Source: Saccoglossus kowalevskii (taxonomy: Eukaryota > Hemichordata > Enteropneusta > Harrimaniidae). From it: 19,230 nt of DNA. The notes below the pieces were generated by a model. That model did not search any database and had not been told where the DNA came from. It worked only from the letters and a program-made list of their open reading frames with translations. The position numbers and the translations under genes were made by a program. Below are positions 1-8,264 of the stretch, piece after piece; position 1 is the first letter of the stretch, and each line of letters starts with the position of its first letter. The DNA lies in NCBI RefSeq assembly GCF_000003605.2, contig NW_003116448.1, forward strand, positions 47,321 to 66,550. The letters are read 5' to 3'.

Positions 1-213
1 AATACAGTACTTGAAACTTTTATTGGACTTGACCCAAAATTCATTTGGACTTAAGACTCAACTATATAGTGCAATATACAACTTTGCAGCCACTGAGAAA
101 GATTGTTTATGAGAAAACATTTATACATAAATTGACTTAATGATGTGCTTTTGTTTCAATTTGTTCTCAACACTTGTACTTAATGTTTACAGTCTGACGT
201 GTTGCATCACAAC

Positions 214-228
214 TTGGCAAAGTGCCAG
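214..228. promoter_or_regulatory. Near-perfect NFI-type palindrome
   Basis: TTGGCAAAGTGCCAG fits the nuclear factor I consensus TTGGC-N5-GCCAA with one mismatch, in the last base. NFI proteins bind this dyad as dimers in animal promoters and enhancers. The site is one of a cluster of TTGGCA motifs over about 260 bases. Function is inferred from motif only. Confidence 0.3.
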
Positions 229-462
229 GTAGCAATATTTCAATATTGTTGGTGCATTAATAATTACTTGTTAATTAAAAATATTCTATAAACTAAGATA
301 TTTACTGATATGTCATAAAATACTAATGAATTTAACAGTTAAAGTATTATTGTTTCGTAACTTGCTCAGAATAGCTCTTGGCACAAAATGTTGTTTATTT
401 GGTGTACTTTTTTGGCAGACTAGAAATAATGGCTGAGTGGTTCTTTTATAGTTATAGTAATC

Positions 463-477
463 TTGGCAGAATGCCAA
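463..477. promoter_or_regulatory. Perfect NFI-type palindrome
   Basis: TTGGCAGAATGCCAA matches TTGGC-N5-GCCAA exactly. Half-sites at 378 and 412 and the near-perfect site at 214 lie just upstream, so this may be a small NFI-binding cluster. No promoter or transcription start can be seen next to it. Confidence 0.4.
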
Positions 478-1072
478 AAATAACACAAAAGGTTTTAAGG
501 ATATGCCTTATTCTGGTGCGTACTAAGCTGGAGCTTTTTCAATTATTACAGAAATGATAAAGTTTTGACAGGTCTTTGTAATCGTGTTTTTGTTTAGCAT
601 GGAGCTGCATATATTGTGTTTTGTTCATAATCATTTCTAAATAATATGGCATATGCATATATTTTGTTTATGGGGTTGATTAAAGTCAGTCTAGTCTAGC
701 TTGAAGGAATAATAGATTCACTGAACTGTACACTTTAATTTTGAGAAGACAATGTTTGTGAATTATAATGTGGGTCAAGGAAAACAGATTATGTAGCAGT
801 GAACATTTTACTGTTGCACTTCAATGCCAGTGTGCTCAGTGTGGAGCAAATTAACATAAGGATATTAAGTATAACCATAAATTGTAATAGTTTTACAGGC
901 AACTATTATAAATAAGTCAGAAATATTTAAGAAGTGATGTTAAGAAATCATACACGTTTTTTCCCCATTCACTTCTGTCAATGATTTTGGAAATTGTGTC
1001 CTCTCAAATGCTCACACATTATGAATGTTGAACATTTCTTGCAGCGAAAATATAATGGTTTACAGGAGGTGT

Positions 1073-1219
1073 AGGTCAGGGTGCAAGACGAGGGTGCAGG
1101 TCAGGGTGCAAGGCGAGGTCGCAGGTCAGGGTGCAAGGCGAGGTCACAGGTCAGGGTGCAAGACGAGGGTGCAGGTCAGGGTGCAAGACGAGGGTGCAGG
1201 TCAGGGTGCAAGACGAGGG
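1073..1219. repeat. 25-bp minisatellite, six units, with AGGTCA half-sites and a DR1
   Basis: AGGTCAGG recurs at 1073, 1098, 1123, 1148, 1173 and 1198, exactly 25 bases apart. The unit is purine- and G-rich on the plus strand (AGGTCAGGGTGCAAGACGAG, then a variable GGTGC-type end). Units 2 and 3 differ from the others at the end, reading GAGGTCGC and GAGGTCAC. Because unit 3 ends in AGGTCAC, the junction at 1141-1153 reads AGGTCACAGGTCA, a perfect DR1 nuclear-receptor element. The junction at 1116-1128 is the same with one mismatch. A 125-codon open frame crosses the array only because 25 is not a multiple of three and the unit lacks stops in this strand; I do not call it a gene. Confidence 0.9.
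1141..1153 (+). promoter_or_regulatory. Perfect DR1 nuclear-receptor element
   Basis: Two exact AGGTCA half-sites are separated by one base (C). This is the classical direct-repeat-1 arrangement bound by RXR heterodimers, HNF4 and COUP-TF-type receptors. It is created at a junction between two minisatellite units. Whether it is bound is unknown. Confidence 0.4.
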
Positions 1220-1787
1220 GCTTTAAGACACCATGCATCAGATAAATCGCAATACTGCATTTTTGCATATTATGGGGGTAACATTATTTTACTCCAGACA
1301 GCACCTTTTCCATATGCAATATTTACTACAGTCAGGTATATGATGGAAACAGTCTCCAATAGAAAATCACATAAACTAAAAATTGTACATATTGTATGTT
1401 AGGTCTAAATTGTCAACTTTGACTATGCATAAACAGACCTCTGTAATTTATAGATTATATGGTATAACTGTTGCTGAGATGAAATTTCTCCATTTTGTAA
1501 TTCCTTTAAACTTTTCCCCGTGACAATTATTAGTTCATCCCTTATTTTCTGAATCATTGATTTATAAATATATATATAATAAACAAATATAATAAACAGG
1601 TATAAATAGAGTGTGATATACTCATTACATGTATAGACCGGGTAGAATTGCAAAGCACATCTCAACTAAACCGGTTGCCACATCTAATTGATGGCGAGTT
1701 TTGTCTGGACCAATGCACCATATCATAAGTTATTCTGTTGTATATATTGAATAATTCTGATAATTACTTTGTGTTATTAATTCACAG
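1220..1787. other. AT-rich non-coding stretch
   Basis: I see no gene. The stretch holds a short AT microsatellite at about 1565-1583 (ATATATATATA), followed by a near-duplicate of ATAATAAACA, and one TACATGTA palindrome at 1626. An 80-codon minus-strand frame across 1423-1665 is low-complexity Ile/Tyr-rich and overlaps the microsatellite, so it is left out. Confidence 0.5.
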
Positions 1788-1828
1788 TGGATGGTATTTA
1801 TGTAAAAGTACCAGTATATTCTTTAAAG
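1788..1828 (+). other. Possible 41-bp micro-exon
   Basis: The segment is preceded by a moderate acceptor (GTGTTATTAATTCACAG) and followed directly by the good donor GTGAGTG. Two of the three frames are open. One of them would read DGIYVKVPVYSLK, which looks protein-like, but 13 residues are too few to assign a family. No partner exon was found. A segment this short with reasonable sites at both ends can arise by chance in 19 kb, so confidence is low. Confidence 0.2.
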
Positions 1829-3090
1829 GTGAGTGTCTTTTTTAATAATAACTCTTGTTCTGTTATATATCGATTTTATTTTGGGCGAGGTCATAAACTC
1901 TAGATCAATGCTCCATAGTGATTAGGGCTAGATGCAATGTTTTGTATATTATTCAAGTGATTCAGCTGTTTTAATGTGGTTGATGATTCTTCTGAGTCAT
2001 TAGATGGGTGTGGATCGCTCTCTCGCATCACTATACATTACATGATTGCTCAGTATATTGTATATAAGATAAGGGTGTAAGTCACGCGAATTGCAAGATA
2101 ATCACAATATTGCAACATGATCATACAGTTCTTGTGCCAATGCGTGAGTATGTGAATGGAATGATTAGTGTTTGTTTGAGTCTGTTTTTCCTGATGTTCT
2201 GCTTATTTATATTTTACTTTGAGTGTGTATTACATGTTTTGGCCTTTTTTTTGAATAGGGTGATAACCTCTTCTATTTCTGAGCAATTGAACTTTTCCAA
2301 ATGTGAATTGCACTCTGGGATTCGCCATTGGTTTGAACAGCACGCACCTGGAACCCACATGGGAGCTTCATCACATATATCAACATACATGTATATCTAT
2401 GTTACATACCATTATGCTGGGTCTGATATATTAGGTCTGTCTGTAAGATGTATGATGGAAAGTTGCTAGGTTTTTCTGCAAGGTTACTACAATTGCCACA
2501 ACAGGGTGCCGTGCCAAGTCTGCATTGTTTTAATCACTGTTTGTTATACTAATGTATTGAGTGAAAACATAACTGTGCCTCAGTGAACAAAATTCTCTTG
2601 GTCATATTACATCTCAACTCAGCTGAAAAACAATGCCATTACTTGCATGCTTCTCTGCCATTACTTGCATGCTTCCCATTGATTTAAGACATTCTATGTG
2701 TGTACATGTATATACCGGTACGTAGTAGTGTATTGGATTAACTGCAGTACAGCTGGTGTTGTGTACAACCTGCATTTTATCTAAAAAAAAACATTTCATT
2801 TTTGTCACTATAAATTATTAACATTTTGAGAATTTAGTGGCATTCAAGAGTACATGTAAATAAATGTAAAGTAAGTCATTATGGTCATGATTTAATCATA
2901 ATGATTCAAGTATAGACTCCAAATTTATCCAAATCTTTTAAAATAATATTTTTATCCATATAGAATATTTTTCTAATTTTTATTTGTGTAGGTCAATTTT
3001 GAGTATGAGTATACGATATTAATAAAAATTTATAACGGCAAATAAAAAAATCAACTTATTCAAACAAAACTGGGAATAAAATTTATATAT
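1829..3090. other. Non-coding stretch with a small 22-bp duplication
   Basis: No gene or exon is supportable. TGCCATTACTTGCATGCTTC occurs twice in tandem, at 2634 and 2656, a 22-bp step. TACATGTA palindromes lie at 2386, 2703 and 2851. A 119-codon plus-strand frame at 2110-2469 begins with a non-ATG codon and has no recognisable motif; I read it as chance. Confidence 0.5.
2634..2677. repeat. 22-bp tandem duplication
   Basis: Two nearly identical adjacent copies, starting at 2634 and 2656, share TGCCATTACTTGCATGCTTC. The sequence is unrelated to the large 22-bp array at 13.25 kb. Confidence 0.8.
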
Positions 3091-3091
3091 T

Positions 3092-3113
3092 GGGGTGGGA
3101 GTGGGGGTGGGGG
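3092..3113 (+). other. G-quadruplex motif
   Basis: Four runs of three or more G, with loops of 1, 3 and 1 bases: GGGG-T-GGG-AGT-GGGGG-T-GGGGG. This satisfies the standard G3+N1-7 quadruplex rule on the plus strand. It sits alone in an otherwise AT-rich stretch. A related C-rich tract with three runs lies at 6117-6132 and falls one run short. Confidence 0.75.
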
Positions 3114-4870
3114 TGGAGTCCATCTTTATATTGGATTTTAATCAGATTGCGATATAATGTTTGGTGCTAAGAAATATTTACTTTAATTGTTTTTTTCTGA
3201 CTCACTAAATTTGTCATTTGCCAGCCAAACAACCATTAGCTTTCTTTAATTTTGATAAATTTCATCTTTGATGTTTTATCTTGCATCCAACATATTGGAT
3301 TCTGTAATTATAGTTGAATGAACACATAATGCTGTTTAGATATAGCTAGTTGCAATGGTGTGTGTCTCCTTCCTGTCTGACAAGCAGTCAGCAATTTATT
3401 TATTCTTTGTTCAAGGTTACCCCGACTTTTTACTATGTTGATGTGTCTGTAATATCTCCAGACATTGGATTTCAATAAAATTGTTTACATTGGAGTTACA
3501 CCATAGTCCATAGAACTGCTGTTTCAAAAAATATGCATATTAATTTCCTAAACATTTTTTAGTTGTATTTTTAAAAAATGCATCATTAGATTTCAGTGAG
3601 ATTTACCAGCAGTGCTATGAGTGCTTTGAAATAATCCATAGTCATGATTAGTTTTTGCTTCATATCCTCAAAATAACAAAACCTTAGTGTGTACGATCAT
3701 AAAAGACGATGGGTAGGTTAGTTGGGACAAACGATTTGGTTGAGCTGTTAGTACCTTTGTAAGTAGGTGGTAATTACGCACAGGGTAAAACATACAATAA
3801 ATACTTTATTACGGATGTAAAACCAAATGAAAGAAGATCATTTTGTCTCTGTTGTTGTTTACTGATCCATAAAGTGACCTGAATCGTCAAATAGATTACA
3901 AGAGCATTGTCTCACTCACAAAACATTTAAGGAGATTTATGGAGCTTAAAGATGGCTTGTATGCTTTCTAGGGCTATGTCTGGTCTGTTGCTTTGTTATT
4001 ATGCCAGGCATTTAAGTACTGCTTAAATTGAGAAAATCAGAGTGTGGGAATATTTTATGCTGACCATACTTATACATATATGCCTTGAAGGGGCAGTGGT
4101 GAGTGTGGTAAATCATGTTCAGTATAAACTAGTATGTCCATGCAACATGTTGAATGTATGTACATGTAAACTACATTCTTTGTTTACAGGAAATTTGAAC
4201 GCAGTGCGCGATGACCACCATTACCAATCTTTAAAACATTGGTAGATCAATGATTGAGTACTATTATACCAATTGGGTTCACTGGATCAGACATGGATAA
4301 AGTACATGTATCTATTTAATTTATGTATTAGTTAACTGATGCCAGTGATTTCAACTTTAAATTGCTTTAATTTTGCGAGCGACAAATTTCCAAGAATTTT
4401 TCAAATCGGTGAAAATCGTAAAATTTTGCAGCGGTGGAAATTTCTTAGGCATCCCATGATGCAAAGTGTTAGTGACTTTCACGATATTTTGTTTACATGA
4501 ATGCAAACAAAATTCTAGCAGTATTTGAACATGTGGGACGACGAATAGACGCTTACATATACATTAATTGTCATGTGGTACTATGCTGGTATGCTCTGTG
4601 TTCCTTTATACTGCTATTAAAGCAATACATGTGATGGCCATGCCCCTTTACTTTTTTATTGGGAAACCCTTCACATTATAAATATGTAGCACCATCGATT
4701 TCAGTATAGGGCAAAGAGTGAGAATGTAGTCGATAACGTCTTTTATATCTGTGCAAAAAAAACAATCTCTTAGCTGAGTTATAATTGACATACACCCAAT
4801 TTCTTGATAGTTCATTAAAATGACTTTGAAGTTGAACTCTGGATCACTTCTGCTACACTGCATAGTCATG
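3114..4870. other. Non-coding stretch, weak exon-like signals only
   Basis: No gene is identified. A segment at 4190-4241 has a fair acceptor (TTCTTTGTTTACAG) and one open frame ending in a stop at 4243-4245, but no family can be recognised. It contains a short hairpin (TACCAAT at 4222 pairing with ATTGGTA at 4238). A small inverted repeat, AAATTTCCA at 4384 and TGGAAATTT at 4435, lies in a CpG-bearing patch and may be an old element remnant. TACATGTA occurs at 4161 and 4303. The 67- and 87-codon frames here show no motif. Confidence 0.4.
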
Positions 4871-4877
4871 AAACTTT

Positions 4878-4890
4878 GTTGCCTAGCAAC
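4878..4890. promoter_or_regulatory. RFX X-box motif 1
   Basis: GTTGCCTAGCAAC is an imperfect palindrome matching the RFX-factor X-box (RYYNYY, short spacer, RRNRAC) with a one-base spacer. RFX proteins control ciliary genes in animals. It is five bases from a second X-box, with a CCAAT core overlapping and following its last base. Confidence 0.5.
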
Positions 4891-4894
4891 CAAT
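4890..4894 (+). promoter_or_regulatory. CCAAT box between two X-boxes
   Basis: CCAAT in the context AACCAATAG lies between the two RFX-type motifs. NF-Y binds CCAAT and is known to cooperate with RFX at X-Y box promoters. The arrangement is the reason to note it; the pentamer alone would mean little. Confidence 0.3.
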
Positions 4895-4895
4895 A

Positions 4896-4909
4896 GTTTC
4901 CATGGTAAC
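4896..4909. promoter_or_regulatory. RFX X-box motif 2 (full 14-bp consensus)
   Basis: GTTTCCATGGTAAC fits the classical 14-bp X-box GTNNCC-AT-GGNAAC with the usual two-base AT spacer. Paired X-boxes are a known feature of RFX-regulated promoters and enhancers. No start exon is visible nearby, so this could be a distal element or chance. Confidence 0.55.
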
Positions 4910-4911
4910 AT

Positions 4912-6655
4912 GAATGTATTACTTCATTCATCCAATTATTTAGACAGGCAGTAAGTGGCCATGATGGGATTGATGTATAGTAAAAGTAGCAGCGTGGGTG
5001 GGTGTCTGTGTCTATATACTAAAGTCTTACTACTATAAAAAGTACATCTGTCTTAATGAGTGCATTTAAATTATATATAGAGTTGTTACTACCTGCTGGT
5101 GAGAACATTGGTTTGTGGCACTTTGCTCATACAAGTTCATTTGTGCAATTTACCAAGTAACAGTATTTGTTGAACCATGAATTAATCTATGTACTGAATT
5201 GTCAACAATTTATAATTAAATTGGACGTCTTTATCATTCGATTGAAGTCACAGAACATCACTTCATTAATTGTTTAGTACATATTTTGTTATTTTGTTAC
5301 AAAATTTAAAAGCAAAATCCATATTATCAATATGCAAATTAGCCACAGTTCTGGCATATTATTTAACTTAAGAGAACATTGGGTAAAGATATAAAATGCT
5401 GGTTCATTATTGGATTTAATCAATCATTAACCTTATTAATCCGTCATTTCCTTAATTATATTGGAACAACTCACTCAAGGATGGTGTTTCATTACAAACA
5501 TTAATTATAAATGAATGAAACAAACCACAGGGGTTATCCAAAGTACCCAGCATTGGCTAATAATAACATGTAATGTATTTAGGATGTATTCCTCTGAGAT
5601 GGATAAATCTAGTTTCAGTGTATGTACCTATAAAGTAAGATGACATTATCTCAGTGTAGTACATTGGTAACCTTAGATACTGTTCATTTATATCAGTCAT
5701 TTATAAATCATTAATATGATATAATCTGCACCTGTTGTATACCCAATAGTCTACCAAATGTTATTCTATATTTAAACACTGATAAACAATGTGGCCTCAT
5801 CTTTCCAAGAACAGATGTTGATCATAATTTTGTTTGTTTGTTTGTGTTCTAGATTTCTAGTTCCGCCATTGCAAGGTAATGATTATTTATGTTTATATAT
5901 TCATATCCATGTTTAATTTCTGATATCAACATTTTAGATAAAATTTCTTGGCTGCTGAACGGGTGTTTAGGTGCATGTCTGCTTAGTTTATCACTATCAT
6001 CTACCTCGTTTACATGATAGCATTTTATAACTGTATAAGAAACTGTATAAAGGCCTGGTTGAACAAATTTTGAAAAAACTGAGCCCCCACATGGCCCAAT
6101 CATTTAAACGAGCAAACCCCACCCCCACCCCCGACGTCGTTCATGCTCAACACTGGGCAAACCAGGTCAGACTGTTAGTGGGAGGAGCAATAATTGGCTC
6201 TGATAAAATGTATGAATATAAGTCATATGGGCTTTTACAGTAGCTCTAATCATTATTGCTGTAAAACCATTTATTTTTTACTGCCATTTAATTTCACTAT
6301 TTTAATGTTTGAATGACTCTACCAGGTTTTAAGTTCATTGCAGGAAAACAATGAATTTAATTATTATTTTAAAATTCATGAGGTGTGAATGACAGTTTCT
6401 GATCTGATCATATCAGAATTGCTTGGTTTTACCTTGATTATTATTCTGTGTATTATGTCACTTCCTGTCTGTTGTGATATTACAGTACTAGTATATTGCT
6501 ATGTTCACCTTATGAGATCTCCGCATGTGCAGAAATGTTCAATCCTTTGTATTTACAGAGGACTTATAGCAGTTGTGTGCATGTTAGTCGGGACCCACTT
6601 GGATCCTATTGAAATTATTTGATGATCTGTTATTTGCCCAAAACATGGAAAACGA
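4912..6655. other. Non-coding stretch, C-rich tract
   Basis: No gene is identified. The stretch holds a C-rich tract at 6117-6132 (CCCC-A-CCCCC-A-CCCCC) inside a local CpG-bearing patch (6080-6200), and an ATGCAAAT octamer at about 5333. A GTTT microsatellite runs into an acceptor-like TTTGTGTTCTAG ending at 5852. The 84-codon minus frame at 5849-6103 and the 77-codon plus frame at 6389-6622 have no recognisable domain. Confidence 0.45.
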
Positions 6656-6659
6656 TACA

Positions 6660-6678
6660 AATATTATTATTATTATTT
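6660..6678. repeat. (ATT)n microsatellite, retrotransposon tail
   Basis: About five ATT units. On the minus strand they form an AAT tract at the 3' end of the LINE-like fragment, consistent with a short-repeat tail made at insertion. Confidence 0.7.
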
Positions 6679-7125
6679 AGAGGACTTATCATGTGCATAT
6701 TCCCCTAAAATGGGCTCTATGCACATTACATAATGTAAATGTCTATGAATAAAAATCACAATAACTATAGAAAAACAAGCAAATTAAACTAGTAAAATTG
6801 ACTACAGTGATATGTTTTTAGTGCCCTCTTAAATGATGAATGTGAGACTGAATGGCGGATTTAGAAAGGTATGCAATTCCAAATGTTTGGACCTGAATAT
6901 TGGAATGCACGTTCACCGTATGACTTAGTCTTCGGTGTGTGGATTTATAAAAATATACAATCGTCTGATGACAAACACAATTGTCTAGCGGGATGATATT
7001 TATGTAGAAGAACTGACAGGTATAGTGGTCCAGCGTTACTTATTGATAATTAGTACAAACTTGAAATTTTATATTTAAACCTCTGTTAACTGGAAGCCAG
7101 TGATATGATTTTAAAAGTGGTAAAA
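6660..7125 (-). mobile_element. 5'-truncated non-LTR retrotransposon (CR1/L2-like ORF2 C-terminus)
   Basis: Read on the minus strand, this is the conserved C-terminal tail of a LINE-type reverse-transcriptase polyprotein, followed by a 3' UTR and an (AAT)n tail. Recognisable blocks in order are HWLPVN (from about 7103), then in another frame GPLYLSVLLHKYHPAR (about 7035-6980), KTKSYGERAFQYSG (about 6930-6890) and SFKRALKTY (about 6840-6810). These match the order HWLPV, AP-YL-LL, R-LRSS, YG-R-FSY--P-LWN-LP, FK--LKT familiar from CR1/L2-type elements. Two in-frame stops and at least one frameshift (near 7040) show it is dead. The plus-strand ATT microsatellite at 6660-6678 is its tail. Everything upstream (reverse transcriptase, endonuclease) is missing, the usual outcome of incomplete reverse transcription. 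The clade assignment is tentative. Confidence 0.75.
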
Positions 7126-7355
7126 TATAAGTGGTGTTCTCACTGGATGAAATAAGCCGTTGTAACAACGTCTTTTATTTGAGAACATTGTCAAAATGTG
7201 GCATCTGTGTTTTTGACACCGTAGTAAAAGGGGTGGACCAGATCCTAATCGTTGTTGTCACACTGGCTCTTGCACAACACAATGTGCCGTGTGAACACAA
7301 TACGATGGCCAAATGCCCTCTATCGCCTAATTGTTTATGCTTGTCATTACACAAG

Positions 7356-7644
7356 ATGGTGTCAGAGGTTAAGGGTCAAACGTCGAACTGGTCAAACGAA
7401 GAAACAAGATTAACTGATATCTGTATGCAGAGAATCGAATATTCAAAGAATGATGGACAGAACGTCTAGGGATGGTAGACTAAGAGTATATGCTGTGCTT
7501 ACAGAAAAAGCGACTGAAAAGGTATTGGACAGGATGTCATTACAATGTCAACAGAAGATCAGAACTTTACGTATAAAGTACAGAGAAGCGACTGAGCACA
7601 ACAACAGAAGCAGTAGCGAGCCTAAATACTACACGAAATATTAG
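7356..7644 (+). pseudogene. Broken Myb/SANT-like DNA-binding domain gene
   Basis: From an ATG at 7356, the first frame gives a Myb/SANT-like start around NWSNEETRL, with the domain's first tryptophan at residue 12. The reading then has to shift by one base near 7411-7415. In the new frame the domain continues as CRESNIQRMMD, then VYAVLTEKATEKVL, then QCQQKIRTLRIKYREA and EHNNRSSSEPK, and stops at 7642-7644. Together these cover one Myb/SANT-like (trihelix-type, Myb_DNA-bind_4-like) domain of about 80 residues. Such domains occur in Harbinger-transposon accessory proteins and in large dispersed invertebrate gene families. There is no intron within the domain, and AATAAA follows at 7841. The frame also opens upstream to 7131, where I recognise nothing. 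It could be a transposon gene remnant, a processed copy, or, if the shift were a sequencing error, a single-domain exon. Confidence 0.65.
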
Positions 7645-7840
7645 GTGGAAGGCCAGCAGACAATTCAGCAGATTATCTAATATTTGCACAACAAAAAAAA
7701 CACTGTTAACACCAGCGTTTTTTAGACATGTAAAAGCGTAGCTTATATGATAATAATAATTGCTATATTGAAATTATATCCATTCACTGTTATGATATGT
7801 ATTACGAGTCATCGTGCACATGAACGGCAAAGAAGATTCG

Positions 7841-7846
7841 AATAAA
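7841..7846 (+). terminator. Possible polyadenylation signal after the Myb-like pseudogene
   Basis: AATAAA lies about 200 bases downstream of the pseudogene's stop, on the same strand. The hexamer is common in AT-rich DNA, but the distance is suitable for the 3' end of this copy. Confidence 0.3.
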
Positions 7847-8052
7847 CGGTTGCAGCAACACACAGAAACATGTGTCTGACGGCCGTTATTTACATTCATT
7901 TAATTCATTACTACTGTATATGATTTTGATGTTATCTCTGTTCCGACCGTTCACACAAACGTTTCAGTATGTGCTGGCTTGTACCTGAGTATCACGTGCC
8001 AAGATCTCTAACATGAATGCCACTTATGTTTCACTCCTGTAACAACCTGTGC

Positions 8053-8264
8053 TACTGTAGAATACTTTATTTTCGCTTGGAATTTATTTTCGCTATTTTC
8101 GCTGAAGGGATGATTCCGTGAAAATAAAATCCAGCGAATATACTTTTTTTCCTATATTTCACATTAAATTCACCAAAAATCAGTGAAAATAAATTCCATA
8201 CAAAACGCCCAAAAAGCCTTTTCATCAAAAATTAATTCCAGCGAAAATAAAGTATTCTACAGTA
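8053..8264. mobile_element. MITE with TA target duplication and ~30-bp terminal inverted repeats
   Basis: The left end, starting TACTGTAGAATACTTTATTT, is the inverted complement of the right end, which finishes AAATAAAGTATTCTACAGTA. The match runs for about 30 bases with a single one-base difference (CGCTTGG against CGCTGG). Both ends carry TA, as expected for a Tc1/mariner-type target duplication. The interior (about 150 bp) repeats the same TTTTCGCT/GAAAATAAA theme in both orientations and has no coding capacity. It is a non-autonomous element that depended on a transposase elsewhere. Confidence 0.8.

Larger units (their letters stand above)
1..1072. other. AT-rich non-coding stretch with TTGGCA cluster
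   Basis: No reading frame here looks like a protein and no complete exon is visible. The only structure I can support is four TTGGCA motifs, at 214, 378, 412 and 463. Two of these sit in palindromes listed separately as NFI-type sites. A pyrimidine tract ending in AG at 1044 (TTTCTTGCAG) resembles a splice acceptor, but no convincing donor follows it. Confidence 0.5.

Noticed and set aside
430-440. TGGCTGAGTGG as a tRNA A box
   Set aside because: No B box or tRNA-like fold follows at the right distance.
1025-1402. 125-codon frame with a Gly/Arg/Val/Gln repeat
   Set aside because: It is produced by the 25-bp minisatellite and has no conserved sequence outside it.
2110-2469. 119-codon plus-strand frame
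   Set aside because: It begins with TTG, has no domain, and is typical of an AT-rich chance frame.
4648-4911. 87-codon minus-strand frame beginning at the X-box pair
   Set aside because: No recognisable motif; its start codon lies just beside the second X-box motif, and the length is within chance.
5853-5875. 15-23-bp micro-exon between TTCTAG and GTAATG
   Set aside because: The acceptor comes from a GTTT microsatellite, the donor is weak, and the exon would be implausibly small.
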